Shown here piece after piece: positions 1 to 9,353 of a stretch of DNA of 64,000 bases. Every line of letters begins with the position of its first letter. Positions within the stretch are counted from its first letter, which is position 1. Source of the stretch: Candidatus Dormiibacter sp. (GTDB taxonomy: Bacteria > Chloroflexota > Dormibacteria > UBA8260); NCBI GenBank assembly GCA_025450495.1, contig JANWHI010000070.1:21214-85213 (forward strand). The letters are read 5' to 3'. A program made the position numbers and the translations under genes. The notes below the pieces were generated by a model. That model saw nothing but the letters and a program-made list of their open reading frames with translations. It did not search any database and was not told where the DNA came from.

Positions 1-618
1 GTGGGCGGCAGCGGCCTTGATGATCGGCACCAGCTGTTGCTTGTCACCGGAGAACCCGCGGGCGAGGAACGTGGCACCAAGGCTCAGCCCGAGGCCCATC
101 GGGTCGATCGGCGGCATGTTGTTGGGGTCGCCACGCTTGGTCGTCGAGCCGATGTCGGCGGACGGCGAGAACTGGCCCTTGGTCAGGCCGTACACGCCGT
201 TGTTCTCGATGATGTACACCATCCGCACGTTGCGGCGGATCAGGTGGGCGAGGTGACCCAGCCCGATCGACAGGGAATCACCGTCGCCGGAGATGCCGAC
301 ATAGAGCAGGTCGCGATTGGCCGCGGCAGCACCGGTGGCGATGGTCGCCATCCTGCCATGCGCGGTGTTGAAGCCATGGGCGCCGCGCGCGAAGTACGCC
401 GTCGTCTTGGCCGAACAACCGATGCCGCTGAGCTTGGCGATCAGGTGCGGCGGGGTCGCCATCTCCCAGAGAGCATGGACGATGGCGGCGGTCACCGAGT
501 CATGGCCGCAGCCGGCGCACAGCGTCGACATCGAGCCCTCGTAGTCACGGACGGTGAGCCCGAGGCTGTTGCGCTGGGTTCCCGGGTGCTGGACGGACGG
601 CTTGTCGATGGACGGCAC
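1..618 (-). CDS. korB: 2-oxoacid:ferredoxin oxidoreductase, beta subunit (KorB-like), 3' end cut by window edge
   Basis: Beta subunit of the two-subunit 2-oxoacid:ferredoxin oxidoreductases, which bind thiamine diphosphate and oxidatively decarboxylate a 2-oxoacid to acyl-CoA while reducing ferredoxin. The 206 visible residues show CAGCGH (34-39), the TPP/Mg signature GDGDS (111-115) and ENNGVYGLTKGQ (138-149). The GTG start lies 2 nt after the stop of the alpha subunit, so the two are translated together. Mycobacterial KorB is about 370 aa, so roughly 150 residues are probably missing beyond position 1. Substrate (2-oxoglutarate, pyruvate or other) cannot be decided here. The family assignment is secure; the symbol follows the mycobacterial pair. 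Confidence 0.9.
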   Translation of the reverse strand, partial: MPSIDKPSVQHPGTQRNSLGLTVRDYEGSMSTLCAGCGHDSVTAAIVHALWEMATPPHLIAKLSGIGCSAKTTAYFARGAHGFNTAHGRMATIATGAAAANRDLLYVGISGDGDSLSIGLGHLAHLIRRNVRMVYIIENNGVYGLTKGQFSPSADIGSTTKRGDPNNMPPIDPMGLGLSLGATFLARGFSGDKQQLVPIIKAAAAH

Positions 619-620
619 GG

Positions 621-2453
621 TCAGGTCTCCAGCTGCGCACGGACGCTGTCGACAACCTCGGCAGCGCTGAGCGGGAATCCACCGTAGGCAAGCACCGATC
701 GCAGCCGATCCTTGGGAACTGTGGTCTCCAGCACCAGCAGCGAGCGGAGCTGGGCGTCGCGATTCTGCTCGACGACGAAGACACTGTCGTGGTCGTCAAG
801 GAAGTCCTGGATGGCCGGTGCGAACGGGAAGCCGCGGACGCGCAGGTAATCAAGCGGCAGCCCCTGCGCGGCGAGCAGGTCGATGGCCTCGCGGACCGCC
901 GGGTCGCACCCTCCCACGGTGACCAGCGCTGTGCGCGATCCGCGCCGCTCGATCTGCGGTTGCGGCACGTGCATCGCCGCCGCGGCATGCGTGCGCGCCA
1001 GCCGATCGACCACCGCCTGGTACTCCTCGGGCGTCTCGGTGTACCCGCCGAGGTCGTTGTGCCCTGAGCCGCGGGCAAAGTACGCGCCTCTCTCACTGAC
1101 GCCGGGAAGCGTCCGCGCGGCCACGTGCTCGCTGTTCGGGTTGGCGTACCTGTGGTAGGCCTCGATCCGGCTTTCGAGCTCCGTCGCGTTCAGGATGCGC
1201 CCGCGATCGGGCACCCGGGAGTCGTCCCACGACAGCCGGGGGATGACCCAGTCGTTCATGCCGATGTCGACGTCGGACAGCATCATCACCGGCGCCTGGA
1301 AGCGCTCGGCGAGGTCGAAGCTGAGCGCCGCGAAGTCGAAGCACTCGCCCGGGTTGCCGGGAAAGAGAAGGATGTGCTTGGTGTCGGCGTGCGACGGGTA
1401 GGCGCAGGTCAGGATGTCACCCTGCTGCGTGCGCGTCGGCATGCCCGTCGACGGCCCTGCCCGCTGCACGTCGATGAGCACCACCGGCGTCTCGGTGTAA
1501 TACGCGAGGCCGATCAGCTCGCTCATCAGCGAGATCCCCGGACCGGACGTCGAGGTGACGGCCCGCGCTCCGTTCCAACTGGCCCCGATGACGATCCCGA
1601 TGGCCGCCAGCTCGTCCTCCGCCTGGATGATCAGGTAGTTGTTGCGCCCGGTCGCCGGGTCGCGGCGATAGCGCCGGCAGAGCTGCGCGAACGCATCCAT
1701 GAGGGACGTCGACGGGGTGATCGGATACCAGGCTGCGACCGTGGCGCCTGCGTAGAGACAGCCGAGCGCCGCAGCGGTGTTGCCGTCGATGAGGATCGAG
1801 CCGGCGGTGCCGTCCATGATCTCGACGTGGCAGGGCAGGGGGCAGTCGAAGTGCTCGCGCGCGTAGTCGTACCCCAGCATCAGCGCGCGCCGGTTGGACT
1901 CGCGCAGCCTGTCCTTGCCGGCGTACTTCTCGGCGAGCAGGGTGGATACGGTGTCGAGATCGATGTTCAGCAGGGCGACGAGAGCACCGGCAGCGACGAT
2001 GTTCTGCATCAGGGTGCGCTCGCGCGGGCTGCGGAAGCTCTGGTTGCACGTCCGGGCCACGGGGACCCCGAGGTAGGAGACGTCGGCGCGCACCAGCGCC
2101 GGGTCGAGCGGCCAGGTTGCGTCCCAGACCACGAAGCCACCGGGGCGCACCTCAGCGATGTCCTGCGCGTGGGTGGCGGTGTTCATCGCCACCATCAGGT
2201 CGTAGTCGCGGGCCCGGGCGGTGTAGCCTGAGCCGTTGACCCTGATCTCGTACCAGGTGGGCAACCCCTGGATGTTGGAGGGGAACAGGTTCTTCCCAGA
2301 CACGGGGATGCCCATGCGGAAGAACGCCTGCATCAACAGGTTGTTGGCGCTCGACGAGCCGCTGCCGTTGACGTTGGCGAGCTTGATGGCGAGGTCATTG
2401 ACGCGGTTGCTGCCCTGGCTCGCAGCGCCGGGTGCGACCCGTTCCAGGACCAT
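621..2453 (-). CDS. korA: 2-oxoacid:ferredoxin oxidoreductase, fused gamma-alpha subunit (KorA-like)
   Basis: A 610-residue subunit with the gamma domain at the N-terminus (about 1-190, starting with the glycine-rich NGSGSSSANN near 29) and the pyrimidine-binding alpha domain behind it (YPITPSTSLMDAF, and TSTSGPGISLMSELIGLAYY). This gamma-alpha fusion is the arrangement known for mycobacterial KorA. An upstream in-frame extension to 2567 exists, but the ATG at 2453 overlaps the TGA of the preceding oxidoreductase by one base (TGATG) and begins at the expected N-terminus, so I chose it. It forms the catalytic complex with the downstream beta subunit; the upstream FAD/Fe-S protein probably exchanges its electrons. 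Confidence 0.9.
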   Translation of the reverse strand: MVLERVAPGAASQGSNRVNDLAIKLANVNGSGSSSANNLLMQAFFRMGIPVSGKNLFPSNIQGLPTWYEIRVNGSGYTARARDYDLMVAMNTATHAQDIAEVRPGGFVVWDATWPLDPALVRADVSYLGVPVARTCNQSFRSPRERTLMQNIVAAGALVALLNIDLDTVSTLLAEKYAGKDRLRESNRRALMLGYDYAREHFDCPLPCHVEIMDGTAGSILIDGNTAAALGCLYAGATVAAWYPITPSTSLMDAFAQLCRRYRRDPATGRNNYLIIQAEDELAAIGIVIGASWNGARAVTSTSGPGISLMSELIGLAYYTETPVVLIDVQRAGPSTGMPTRTQQGDILTCAYPSHADTKHILLFPGNPGECFDFAALSFDLAERFQAPVMMLSDVDIGMNDWVIPRLSWDDSRVPDRGRILNATELESRIEAYHRYANPNSEHVAARTLPGVSERGAYFARGSGHNDLGGYTETPEEYQAVVDRLARTHAAAAMHVPQPQIERRGSRTALVTVGGCDPAVREAIDLLAAQGLPLDYLRVRGFPFAPAIQDFLDDHDSVFVVEQNRDAQLRSLLVLETTVPKDRLRSVLAYGGFPLSAAEVVDSVRAQLET

Positions 2454-4324
2454 CAGCGCGCCCCGGCGGGGACGGGAGCACCGGCGGCAGGTAGGAGGAG
2501 AGTGAACTTCTCCATGTCCCAGGCAGCCGTCGGGCAGCGCTCGGCGCAGAGGCCGCAGTGCACGCACAGATCCTCGTCCTTGATCATCAGCCGGGCGGTC
2601 TGTGGCAGCGCGGCTGACGCGAAGAGCGCCTGCGCGGGGTTGACGGCGGCCGTCGACAGGCGCGTACGAACGGTGGCCTCGTCAGCGTCCGGCGTGATCG
2701 TGAGGCATTGCACCGGGCACACGTCGATGCACGCGTCGCATTCGATGCAGAGCGGCGCGGAGAACACCGTCTGGATGTCACAGTTGAGGCAGCGCTGCAC
2801 CTCACGCGCGGTCTGCTCGGCCGAGAAGCCGAGCTCCACCTCGATGTCGAGCTGCTCAAACCTCCGGGTGAGCTCGACATGGGTCATCTTCTGCCGGTTC
2901 GCCGGGTTGTAGTCGTTGTGGTAGCTCCACTGGCCCAGCCCCATCATCTGGCTCATCAGGTTCATCGTCACCGGCGGTCGCTCGCTAACGACGCCGCCGT
3001 CGCAGAGCTTGTGGATGGAGATGGCCGCCTGGTGTGCGTGCTCGACGGCCCAGATGATGTTCTTCGGCCCGAAGGCGGAGTCACCACCAAAGAACACGCC
3101 CGGCAGCGTCGACTCCATGGTCGTCGCGTCGATGACGGGCACGTCCCCGTCGAACTCCATGCCCAGGTCACGCTCGATCCACGGGAACGCGTTGTCCTGG
3201 CCGATGGCGAGGATGACGTCGTCGCAGGGCAGAAAGACGGTATCGAGAACGGTCGAGCTGCGCGCGCCGGCGTCCCACTCCAGCCGGTCGAACTCCATCC
3301 CCACCAGCCGGCCGTCCTCGACGACGAAGCGTTTGGGTGCGTGATTCACCATGATCTCGACACCCTCCTCCTCGGCGTCCTCCAGCTCCCAGCTCGACGC
3401 CTTGAAAAAGGGCCGCGGACGGCGTGCCATCACGCGGATGTCCGTGCCGCCCAGCCGGAGCGACGAGCGGCAGCAGTCCATGGCGGTGTTCCCGACCCCG
3501 ATGATGAGCACCCGCTCGCCGATCGAGTCGACGTGCCCGAACGCGATGGACTGCAACCAGTCGATGCCGATGTGGATGCGGTCGGTGTCGTGGCGCCCAG
3601 GCAGCTCGAGCTCCTTGCCCCGGGGCGCGCCGCTGCCGACGAACACCGCGTCGTAGCCCTCCTCGAGGAGAGCGCGCATGCTGCTGACCGGGGACGCGTA
3701 GCGGACGTCGACACCCATGCCGAGGATGACGTCCACCTCCTCGTCGAGAACCTGCGCAGGCAGGCGGAATGAGGGGATGTTGGTGCGCATCAACCCACCC
3801 GGTTTGGCGAGCTGCTCGAGCATCACCACCTCGTAGCCGAGCGGAAGCAGGTCATTGGCGACCGTGAGCGAGGCCGGCCCGGCGCCGATGCAGGCGACCC
3901 GCCTGCCATTCTTCGCGCTCGGAATCACCGGCAGGCGCTCGCTGATGTCGCCGCGGAGGTCGGCCGCCACTCGCTTGAGCCGGCAGATTGCCACCGGGGT
4001 GCCGTCGACCCTCTCCCGGCGGCAGGCCGGCTCGCAGGGACGATCGCACGTCCGCCCGAGGATGGCGGGAAACACGTTGGACTCACGGTTGACCATGTAC
4101 GCGTCCGCAAATCTGCCCATGGCGATCAGCCGGATGTACTCGGGCACATCGGTATGGGCGGGACAGGCCCACTGGCAGTCCACGACGCGATGGAAGTATT
4201 CCGGGTCGCCTGTGTCGGTCGCCTTCATGCCTTGGCTGGATCGGCCCCCGTTGGTCGGTACGCGCTGGACGGCGCCGGTGACGCCCGGCTGCCCAATCAT
4301 GGCCGTGTCACGGCTGATGCGCAT
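2453..4324 (-). CDS. FAD/NAD(P)-dependent oxidoreductase (GltD-like) with C-terminal 2x[4Fe-4S] ferredoxin domain
   Basis: 623 residues resembling the glutamate synthase small subunit / NfnB type. An N-terminal cysteine domain (C50, C54, C93, C97, C101) is followed by an FAD Rossmann motif GAGPAS (147-152), an NAD(P)H Rossmann motif IGVGNTAMD (276-284) and a C-terminal bacterial ferredoxin with two CxxCxxC...CP clusters (about 527-541 and 588-599). It is the first gene of the kor operon, so its likely role is to move electrons between the ferredoxin side of KorAB and NAD(P)H. GltD is a weaker alternative because no gltB is near. The start is uncertain: the ATG at 4228, preceded by an AAGG, would give a protein nearer the usual family start. 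Confidence 0.85.
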   Translation of the reverse strand: MRISRDTAMIGQPGVTGAVQRVPTNGGRSSQGMKATDTGDPEYFHRVVDCQWACPAHTDVPEYIRLIAMGRFADAYMVNRESNVFPAILGRTCDRPCEPACRRERVDGTPVAICRLKRVAADLRGDISERLPVIPSAKNGRRVACIGAGPASLTVANDLLPLGYEVVMLEQLAKPGGLMRTNIPSFRLPAQVLDEEVDVILGMGVDVRYASPVSSMRALLEEGYDAVFVGSGAPRGKELELPGRHDTDRIHIGIDWLQSIAFGHVDSIGERVLIIGVGNTAMDCCRSSLRLGGTDIRVMARRPRPFFKASSWELEDAEEEGVEIMVNHAPKRFVVEDGRLVGMEFDRLEWDAGARSSTVLDTVFLPCDDVILAIGQDNAFPWIERDLGMEFDGDVPVIDATTMESTLPGVFFGGDSAFGPKNIIWAVEHAHQAAISIHKLCDGGVVSERPPVTMNLMSQMMGLGQWSYHNDYNPANRQKMTHVELTRRFEQLDIEVELGFSAEQTAREVQRCLNCDIQTVFSAPLCIECDACIDVCPVQCLTITPDADEATVRTRLSTAAVNPAQALFASAALPQTARLMIKDEDLCVHCGLCAERCPTAAWDMEKFTLLLPAAGAPVPAGAR

Positions 4325-4614
4325 GATTGCAGCATCCGCTGCAAGAGCGTCCTCCGGAGGTGCCGGTGGGGCATTGGTGGCGAGGCCGGACGCCGGCCTC
4401 TAGCCCGATCGTTTGACGTCTTTGGCGCGCTCGTATAGAGTTTGGCTCAATCGGGCTGGAGGAGCCGATGCAGCAAGGGGGACCAGGACAGCGGTGGTGT
4501 CGCGACCTGGGGGGAAGGGGGCTTCACACCAACCCGTAGCGAGACCCTGCCGTCCACTCCGCTGGGGTGGACGGCGGGTCCCGCGCCAGCGGCGTCAAGG
4601 CGCGGTGAACAGGT
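4325..4614. other. Intergenic region between paaX-like gene and kor operon
   Basis: About 290 bp with no convincing gene on either strand. It must hold the promoter of the leftward kor operon and the end of the aromatic operon. Around 4410-4440 there is a TTGACG and a TATAGA on the plus strand with a 15-nt spacer, too short for a good sigma-70 promoter. GGCTC and GAGCC half-sites near 4445-4466 could form a hairpin. None of this is strong enough for a firm call. Confidence 0.35.
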
Positions 4615-5472
4615 TCACCCGTCCGCTTGCTCAGCCACCAGGGCGGTCACGTGCGCCGACGCCCGGGGCGCAAGGGTGGCGTGCAGCTGGGCAAAGAGCG
4701 AGCGTGCCCGCTCCCCGTTCCACCGTCGTGGCAGGAGTTCGGCCGGCAGGCCGGGGTCGAGGTAGGCCAACCGCCGCCACCCCGCCAGCACCCGCATGTA
4801 GTCGACAAATCCACTGAGGTTGCCGCGCACCGCCGGTGCATTCCACGCCGTCGCGGTCCGTCGATGAATGACGATGAACTGCCGGTACGCGGCGTCGAGC
4901 GCGGGCAGGTCCCAGGCGCGCGCCACCAGGCCGCGAAGGTCGGCGAATCCCTCGTACTCGGCGGCGAAGAGGCTGACGTACTGGGCGAGCTCGGCACGGG
5001 CGAGCAGACGCCGGGCCTCAGCCTTCATCCGCGCCGGTGCGATCCACACACCCGGGGTGAGCTGCCCGAAGCCCAGGCGGACGAGGAGCGCGCGCAGCCG
5101 GTGACGTCGCTCGCGCGTCTGCTCCGGGACGGAGAAGACGGCCACCACCCACCCTTCTGCCAGCGTGGTCGGCATCGACGACGCAAAGATCCGCGCGTCC
5201 CCGTCGCGCAGGATCTCAAGGGCTGGTTCGGTCAGAGCGTAGCCCGCGACCCTGTGCCGCGTCTGCGACGAGAGCAGCGCCGCTCTCTTCATGCGTGCCA
5301 CCGCGGCCCGCACTGCGCGTTCGTCGTGGCCGATGTCGGCCATGAGCGCGACCAGGTTGGCAACCGCCAGCCATCCGCCGAGGCCGCGCACCTCCGCTCC
5401 GTAGATGTCGAGGATGAGCGACTTCGGGCTGGGCTGGGCCGCCGAGGCGTCCGCTGCGGTGCCGACAGTCAA
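4615..5472 (-). CDS. PaaX-family transcriptional regulator
   Basis: 285 residues matching PaaX, the repressor of aerobic CoA-thioester aromatic pathways that is released by the aryl-CoA intermediate. The N-terminal winged-helix part contains KSLILDIYGAEVR and, further on, ARMKRAALL. The central PaaX part has GWVVAVFSVPEQTRERRHRL and FGQLTPGVWIAP, and the C-terminal domain includes FIVIHRRTATAW. The start is a TTG whose TTGA overlaps the stop of the acyl-CoA dehydrogenase, which suggests coupled translation. As last gene of an operon headed by an aryl-CoA ligase, it probably senses the pathway's CoA thioester and represses the promoter at 12555-12594. Confidence 0.88.
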   Translation of the reverse strand: MTVGTAADASAAQPSPKSLILDIYGAEVRGLGGWLAVANLVALMADIGHDERAVRAAVARMKRAALLSSQTRHRVAGYALTEPALEILRDGDARIFASSMPTTLAEGWVVAVFSVPEQTRERRHRLRALLVRLGFGQLTPGVWIAPARMKAEARRLLARAELAQYVSLFAAEYEGFADLRGLVARAWDLPALDAAYRQFIVIHRRTATAWNAPAVRGNLSGFVDYMRVLAGWRRLAYLDPGLPAELLPRRWNGERARSLFAQLHATLAPRASAHVTALVAEQADG

Positions 5473-6611
5473 CCCGGCGCCCGAGACGAACGCAGGCGAC
5501 GCGCGATGATGGTCAGTTGCAGCTCGGTCGCCCCTTCGTAGATGCGCGGCGCGCGGACCGCGCGGTAGAGGTGCTCGAGCTGATGTCCGTGCTGCAGCGC
5601 CACGGCCCCATGAATCTGCACCGCCGCGTCCACGACGTCCTGGGCGGCCTCGGTGGCAAACAGCTTGGCCATCGACGAGCGCATGGTGATGTCCGGTGCC
5701 CCGGCATCGTACGCACGCGCAGCGTCCTGCACCATCAACCGGGCGGCGTGCACCTGCACAGCCATGCCGGCGAGGCGATGAGCGACAGACTGCAGGTCGA
5801 AGAGCACACCGCCGAACGCGCGTCGTGAGCCGGCGTGGTCAAGAGCAGCATCGAGCGCGGCCTGCGCCATCCCGACGGCGGACGCCCCGACGCTCGGCCG
5901 GAACAGGTCAAGCGTCTGCATGGCAACCGCAAAGCCCTCGCCCACCTCGCCGAGCACGCACTCGCTGGCCACGGGAACGGCCTCGAACTCGACCATGCCG
6001 ATGGGATGCCCGGAGATCATCTCGATCGGGGTACCGCGAAGTCCGGGGGCGTGGCCGTCGACTGCGAACGCCGTCACCCCACCGGCCCCGGCGCCGTCGG
6101 TGGTGCGGGCGAACACGGTGTACACATCGACGTCGGGGGCGTTGGAGATCCAGGTCTTGGTGCCGGTCAGCAGGTACCCGCCACCGCCCGGCTCGGCGCG
6201 CAGTTCCAGCGCAGCGGCGTCGGAGCCCGCGCCCGGTTCGCTCAGCGCGAACGCCGCCACCAGCTCGCCACGACAGACACCGGGCACCCAGCGCTGGATG
6301 GTCGCTGCCGTGCCCGACCGGAGGATGGGGTATGCACCAAGGGCCTGCATCGCCAGTGCTGCCTCGGCCTCGACACAATCATGAGCCAGCGCCTCTCTGA
6401 GCGCGCACAGCTCGAACGCCGAGACCGATCCGGGCTGTGCGCCCCCCACGGATTCGGGGAATACCCGGGCCAGCAGACCGGTGTCGCTCAGAGCGCGGAC
6501 GAGCTCGCGGTTGACCCGCCCGGGAGGGCTGTGATCGGCGATCGGTGCCAGCGTGTCACGGGCGATCCGGCTGACCTCGTCGAGGCTGGAGCGTCGATCG
6601 CTGATGGTCAT
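5469..6611 (-). CDS. Acyl-CoA dehydrogenase (aromatic degradation operon)
   Basis: 380 residues of the FAD-dependent acyl-CoA dehydrogenase family. Visible marks are ALSEPGAGSDAAAL, TGTKTWISNA, the DLQSVAHRLAGMAV helix and the C-terminal YEGATELQ, whose Glu aligns with the usual catalytic base. The ATG at 6611 was chosen because it overlaps the stop of the upstream monooxygenase in an ATGA. In this operon it probably oxidises a cyclic or ring-opened CoA thioester after ring dearomatisation; glutaryl- or pimeloyl-type substrates are equally possible. Confidence 0.88.
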   Translation of the reverse strand: MTISDRRSSLDEVSRIARDTLAPIADHSPPGRVNRELVRALSDTGLLARVFPESVGGAQPGSVSAFELCALREALAHDCVEAEAALAMQALGAYPILRSGTAATIQRWVPGVCRGELVAAFALSEPGAGSDAAALELRAEPGGGGYLLTGTKTWISNAPDVDVYTVFARTTDGAGAGGVTAFAVDGHAPGLRGTPIEMISGHPIGMVEFEAVPVASECVLGEVGEGFAVAMQTLDLFRPSVGASAVGMAQAALDAALDHAGSRRAFGGVLFDLQSVAHRLAGMAVQVHAARLMVQDAARAYDAGAPDITMRSSMAKLFATEAAQDVVDAAVQIHGAVALQHGHQLEHLYRAVRAPRIYEGATELQLTIIARRLRSSRAPG

Positions 6612-8932
6612 CGCACATCCCGCTCGCGTGCGGCGACGGCGGTCTGTTCGCGGCGTCGCGCCGTCTGTCCCTTGAGGTACTGCACCGGCCACGCGTGCCC
6701 CCGGTATTGCAGGTCGATCGCTGCGTTGAGCGTCCAGTACGGATCGACGAGGTGCGGGCGTGCCAGCGCCACCAGGTCAGCGCGGCCGGCGAGCAGGATC
6801 GTGTTGACGTCGTCCACGCTGGCGATGCCGCCAACGGCGATGGTGGGGATGCCCGCCTCCTGGCGGATGCGGTCGCTGAAGGGCGTCTGCCAGAGCCGGC
6901 CGTGCCGGGGCTCCTCGGCGGGGTCCACCTGGCCGGTGGAGACATCGATGATGTCGCAGCCATGCGTGCGCAGCGTCGACGCCAGCCGGCATGCGTCGTC
7001 CGCGCTGAAGCCGCCCACCATCCAGTCGGTCGCGGAGATGCGCACGGAGATGGGGCGGTCCGCCGGCCAGACGGTGCGGACCGCGTCGAAGACCTGGAGC
7101 GGAAATCGCATCCGCGCGTCGACGGACCCGCCGTACTCGTCGCGGCGACGGTTGGTGATCGGCGACAGGAACGACGACAGCAGGTAGCCGTGCCCACAGT
7201 GCAGCTCGAGGAGGTCGAACCCGGCGGCTGCGCCGTGCTGCGCCGACGCCGCGAACTGCTCGCACACCGCCGCCATGTCCGAGGGCGTCATCTCCCGCGG
7301 CACCTGGAGCCCGGGACGGTAGGCGATCGGCGACGGTGCCATCACCTCCCAGTTGCCGGAATCCAACGGAATGTCGTCACCATCCCAAAGTGGCTTGGTC
7401 GACCCTTTGCGGCCCGAATGGCCAAGCTGAAGCCCGATGCGCGCGGCGCTGTGCGCATGCACGAAGGCGACCACGCGTTGCCATGCCCGCTGCTGCGCGT
7501 CATTCCACAGACCGGTGCACCCAGGCGTGATCCTTCCCACTGCAGAGACGCATGTCATCTCGGTCATCACCAGCCCGGCGCCTCCGATCGCACGGCTGCC
7601 GAGGTGCACCAGGTGCCAGTCGTCGGGCATGCCGTCCACCGCTGAGTACTGGGCCATCGCGGACACCACCACGCGATTGCGCAGCCGCATCGAACGCAGT
7701 TGGAACGGGTAGAAGAGGGGAGGAGTTGCCGGATCGTCAGGCCGGACAGGCTGTGGCGTCGTTCGCCAGAAGGAGTCGAGGCTGCGGCCCACGAATGCCG
7801 CATCGCGCAGGCGCAGGTTGTCGTACGTGACGCGCTGCGAGCGGGTCATCAATTGGAAGGCGAAGCTCTCCGGTTTCAGCGGCACGTAGCGGCGCACGCC
7901 CTCGAACCACTCCTGGCTGGTGCGCGCGGCCCGCTGCGTGCTCTCGACGGCAGGGCGCCGTTCCGCCTCGTAGGCGGCCAGTGCCTCGTTCAGTGACGTG
8001 TGCTCCTGGAGCGCAGTCGCCAGCGCGATCGCATCCTCCATGGCGAGCTTGGTGCCCGAGCCCACGGAGAAGTGCGCGGTGTGCGCCGCGTCACCGACCA
8101 GCACCACGTTGCCGCTCCGCCACGTGCGGTTGGTCACGGTGGTGAAGCGCAGCCACCGGGAGTTGTTGCCGACGACGGAGTGACCGGCGAGGTCGGGCGC
8201 GAAGACGCGCTCGGCGAATGCGAGCGCCCCCGGATCACTGTCACCGGGCGCAAGCGGTGTGGCCCCATCGTCAGGGAGACCGGTGCGGCGCCACGTCGCC
8301 TCCTCCATCTCCACGATGAACGACACCATGCTGTCGCTGTACGGGTACGCATGCGCCTGGACGACGCCGGCCTCGGTGTCGCGGAAGATGAACGTGAATC
8401 GGTCGAAGGGCCGGGTTGTGGCCAGCCACACGTAGCGAGCGCTGCCCTGCTCCAGGGCCGGCCCGAAGGCGGTGGCGGCCGCGGTCCTGATCTGGCTGTT
8501 GACCCCATCGGCGGCGACGACGATGTCGTGCTGAACGATCAATGCCTCCATCGAGGGTGCAGGCATCGAGTACCTGATGTCGACACCGACCTCGAGCGCC
8601 CGCTCGGCGAGGATGGCGAGCAACCTCCGCCGCGCCAGCGCAGCGAAGCCGTGTCCTCCAGACCGCAGATTGCGGTCGCGAAGACGGATGTCGATCTCCG
8701 TCCAGTAGCGCATCTCGGACTCGATGCGTGCAAAGGTGATCGGCTCTGCGCTGCGAAGATTGGCAAGGGTTTCGTCGGAGAACACGACTCCGAAGCCGAA
8801 CGGGTCGTCGGCACGGTTGCGTTCGAGCACGGTAACCGTGTGGTTGCCGTCGCCAAGCCGGGCGAGGATCGCGAACAGCAGGCCGCCAGGACCACCCCCC
8901 ACGCAGACGATGTTCACCTCGTCACCGTGCAC
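6608..8932 (-). CDS. Anthraniloyl-CoA (2-aminobenzoyl-CoA) monooxygenase/reductase-like fusion flavoprotein
   Basis: 774 residues joining two flavoprotein modules. The N-terminal half (1 to about 400) is a class-A FAD monooxygenase: GGGPGG (12-17), VVAADGVNSQIR, and GDAAHTAHFSVGSG. The C-terminal half (from about 405) is an old-yellow-enzyme FMN domain: SAMAQYSA, LQLGHSGRKGS, ELHCGHGYLLSSFLSP and NRRRDEYGGS. This fusion and length are characteristic of 2-aminobenzoyl-CoA monooxygenase/reductase, which hydroxylates C5 of 2-aminobenzoyl-CoA and reduces the ring with NADH. Salicyloyl-CoA hydroxylases and related aryl-CoA enzymes share the architecture, so the substrate is inferred from the adjacent 2-aminobenzoate-CoA-ligase-like gene. 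GTG start at 8932 overlaps the ridA-like gene by 11 nt; GTG at 8917 is an alternative. Confidence 0.85.
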   Translation of the reverse strand: MHGDEVNIVCVGGGPGGLLFAILARLGDGNHTVTVLERNRADDPFGFGVVFSDETLANLRSAEPITFARIESEMRYWTEIDIRLRDRNLRSGGHGFAALARRRLLAILAERALEVGVDIRYSMPAPSMEALIVQHDIVVAADGVNSQIRTAAATAFGPALEQGSARYVWLATTRPFDRFTFIFRDTEAGVVQAHAYPYSDSMVSFIVEMEEATWRRTGLPDDGATPLAPGDSDPGALAFAERVFAPDLAGHSVVGNNSRWLRFTTVTNRTWRSGNVVLVGDAAHTAHFSVGSGTKLAMEDAIALATALQEHTSLNEALAAYEAERRPAVESTQRAARTSQEWFEGVRRYVPLKPESFAFQLMTRSQRVTYDNLRLRDAAFVGRSLDSFWRTTPQPVRPDDPATPPLFYPFQLRSMRLRNRVVVSAMAQYSAVDGMPDDWHLVHLGSRAIGGAGLVMTEMTCVSAVGRITPGCTGLWNDAQQRAWQRVVAFVHAHSAARIGLQLGHSGRKGSTKPLWDGDDIPLDSGNWEVMAPSPIAYRPGLQVPREMTPSDMAAVCEQFAASAQHGAAAGFDLLELHCGHGYLLSSFLSPITNRRRDEYGGSVDARMRFPLQVFDAVRTVWPADRPISVRISATDWMVGGFSADDACRLASTLRTHGCDIIDVSTGQVDPAEEPRHGRLWQTPFSDRIRQEAGIPTIAVGGIASVDDVNTILLAGRADLVALARPHLVDPYWTLNAAIDLQYRGHAWPVQYLKGQTARRREQTAVAARERDVR

Positions 8933-9353
8933 GGTCAGCAGTGGCGTCGGGGATCACCGCGATGGCGCTGATCTCGATCACCGCTGCGGGGTCGGCCAGG
9001 TCGGTGACGCCGACCAGCGTCATCGCCGGATAGTGGCGCCCGAAATGCGCCCTGTAGACGGTGCCGATGGGTGCGCGCGCGGCACGATACGCCGCCATCT
9101 CGGTGGTGAACAGGGTCAGCGCCACGACGGTCTCCGGATCACCGCCAGCAGCGGCCAACGCGGTGACGACGCGTCCGAGGGCCATGTCGAGCTGATTCAC
9201 GATGCCGCCGGCCACGATGGTTCCCGTCGCGTCGCAGCCGACCTGGCCCGCGAGGTACAGGGTGCATCCGGTCGCCGCCTGGACAACATGGCTGAACCCG
9301 GACGCCGGACCAAGCTCCTCGGGGTTGAGCAGGGCATGCTCGGAGTCGCTCAC
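8922..9353 (-). CDS. RidA/YjgF-family enamine/imine deaminase
   Basis: 143 residues of the small trimeric RidA family, which hydrolyses reactive enamines and imines and releases ammonia. Seen: LYLAGQVGCDATGTIV, INQLDMAL-like helix (VNQLDMALGRVVTAL), FGRHYPAMTLVGVTDLADP and the terminal VIEISAIAVIP. I start it at the GTG at 9353, whose GTGA overlaps the stop of the crotonase; an ATG at 9365 would add four residues. Its place directly before the aminobenzoyl-CoA monooxygenase/reductase fits a job in hydrolysing the enamine that the ring-reduced amino product must contain. Whether the conserved RidA arginine is present was not firmly aligned. Confidence 0.85.
   Translation of the reverse strand: MSDSEHALLNPEELGPASGFSHVVQAATGCTLYLAGQVGCDATGTIVAGGIVNQLDMALGRVVTALAAAGGDPETVVALTLFTTEMAAYRAARAPIGTVYRAHFGRHYPAMTLVGVTDLADPAAVIEISAIAVIPDATADRAR

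Noticed and set aside
4413..4817. Plus-strand reading frame of 134 codons opposite the paaX-like gene
   Set aside because: Arg/Pro/Ala-rich composition typical of antisense frames in GC-rich DNA, and the paaX-like protein on the other strand is clear.
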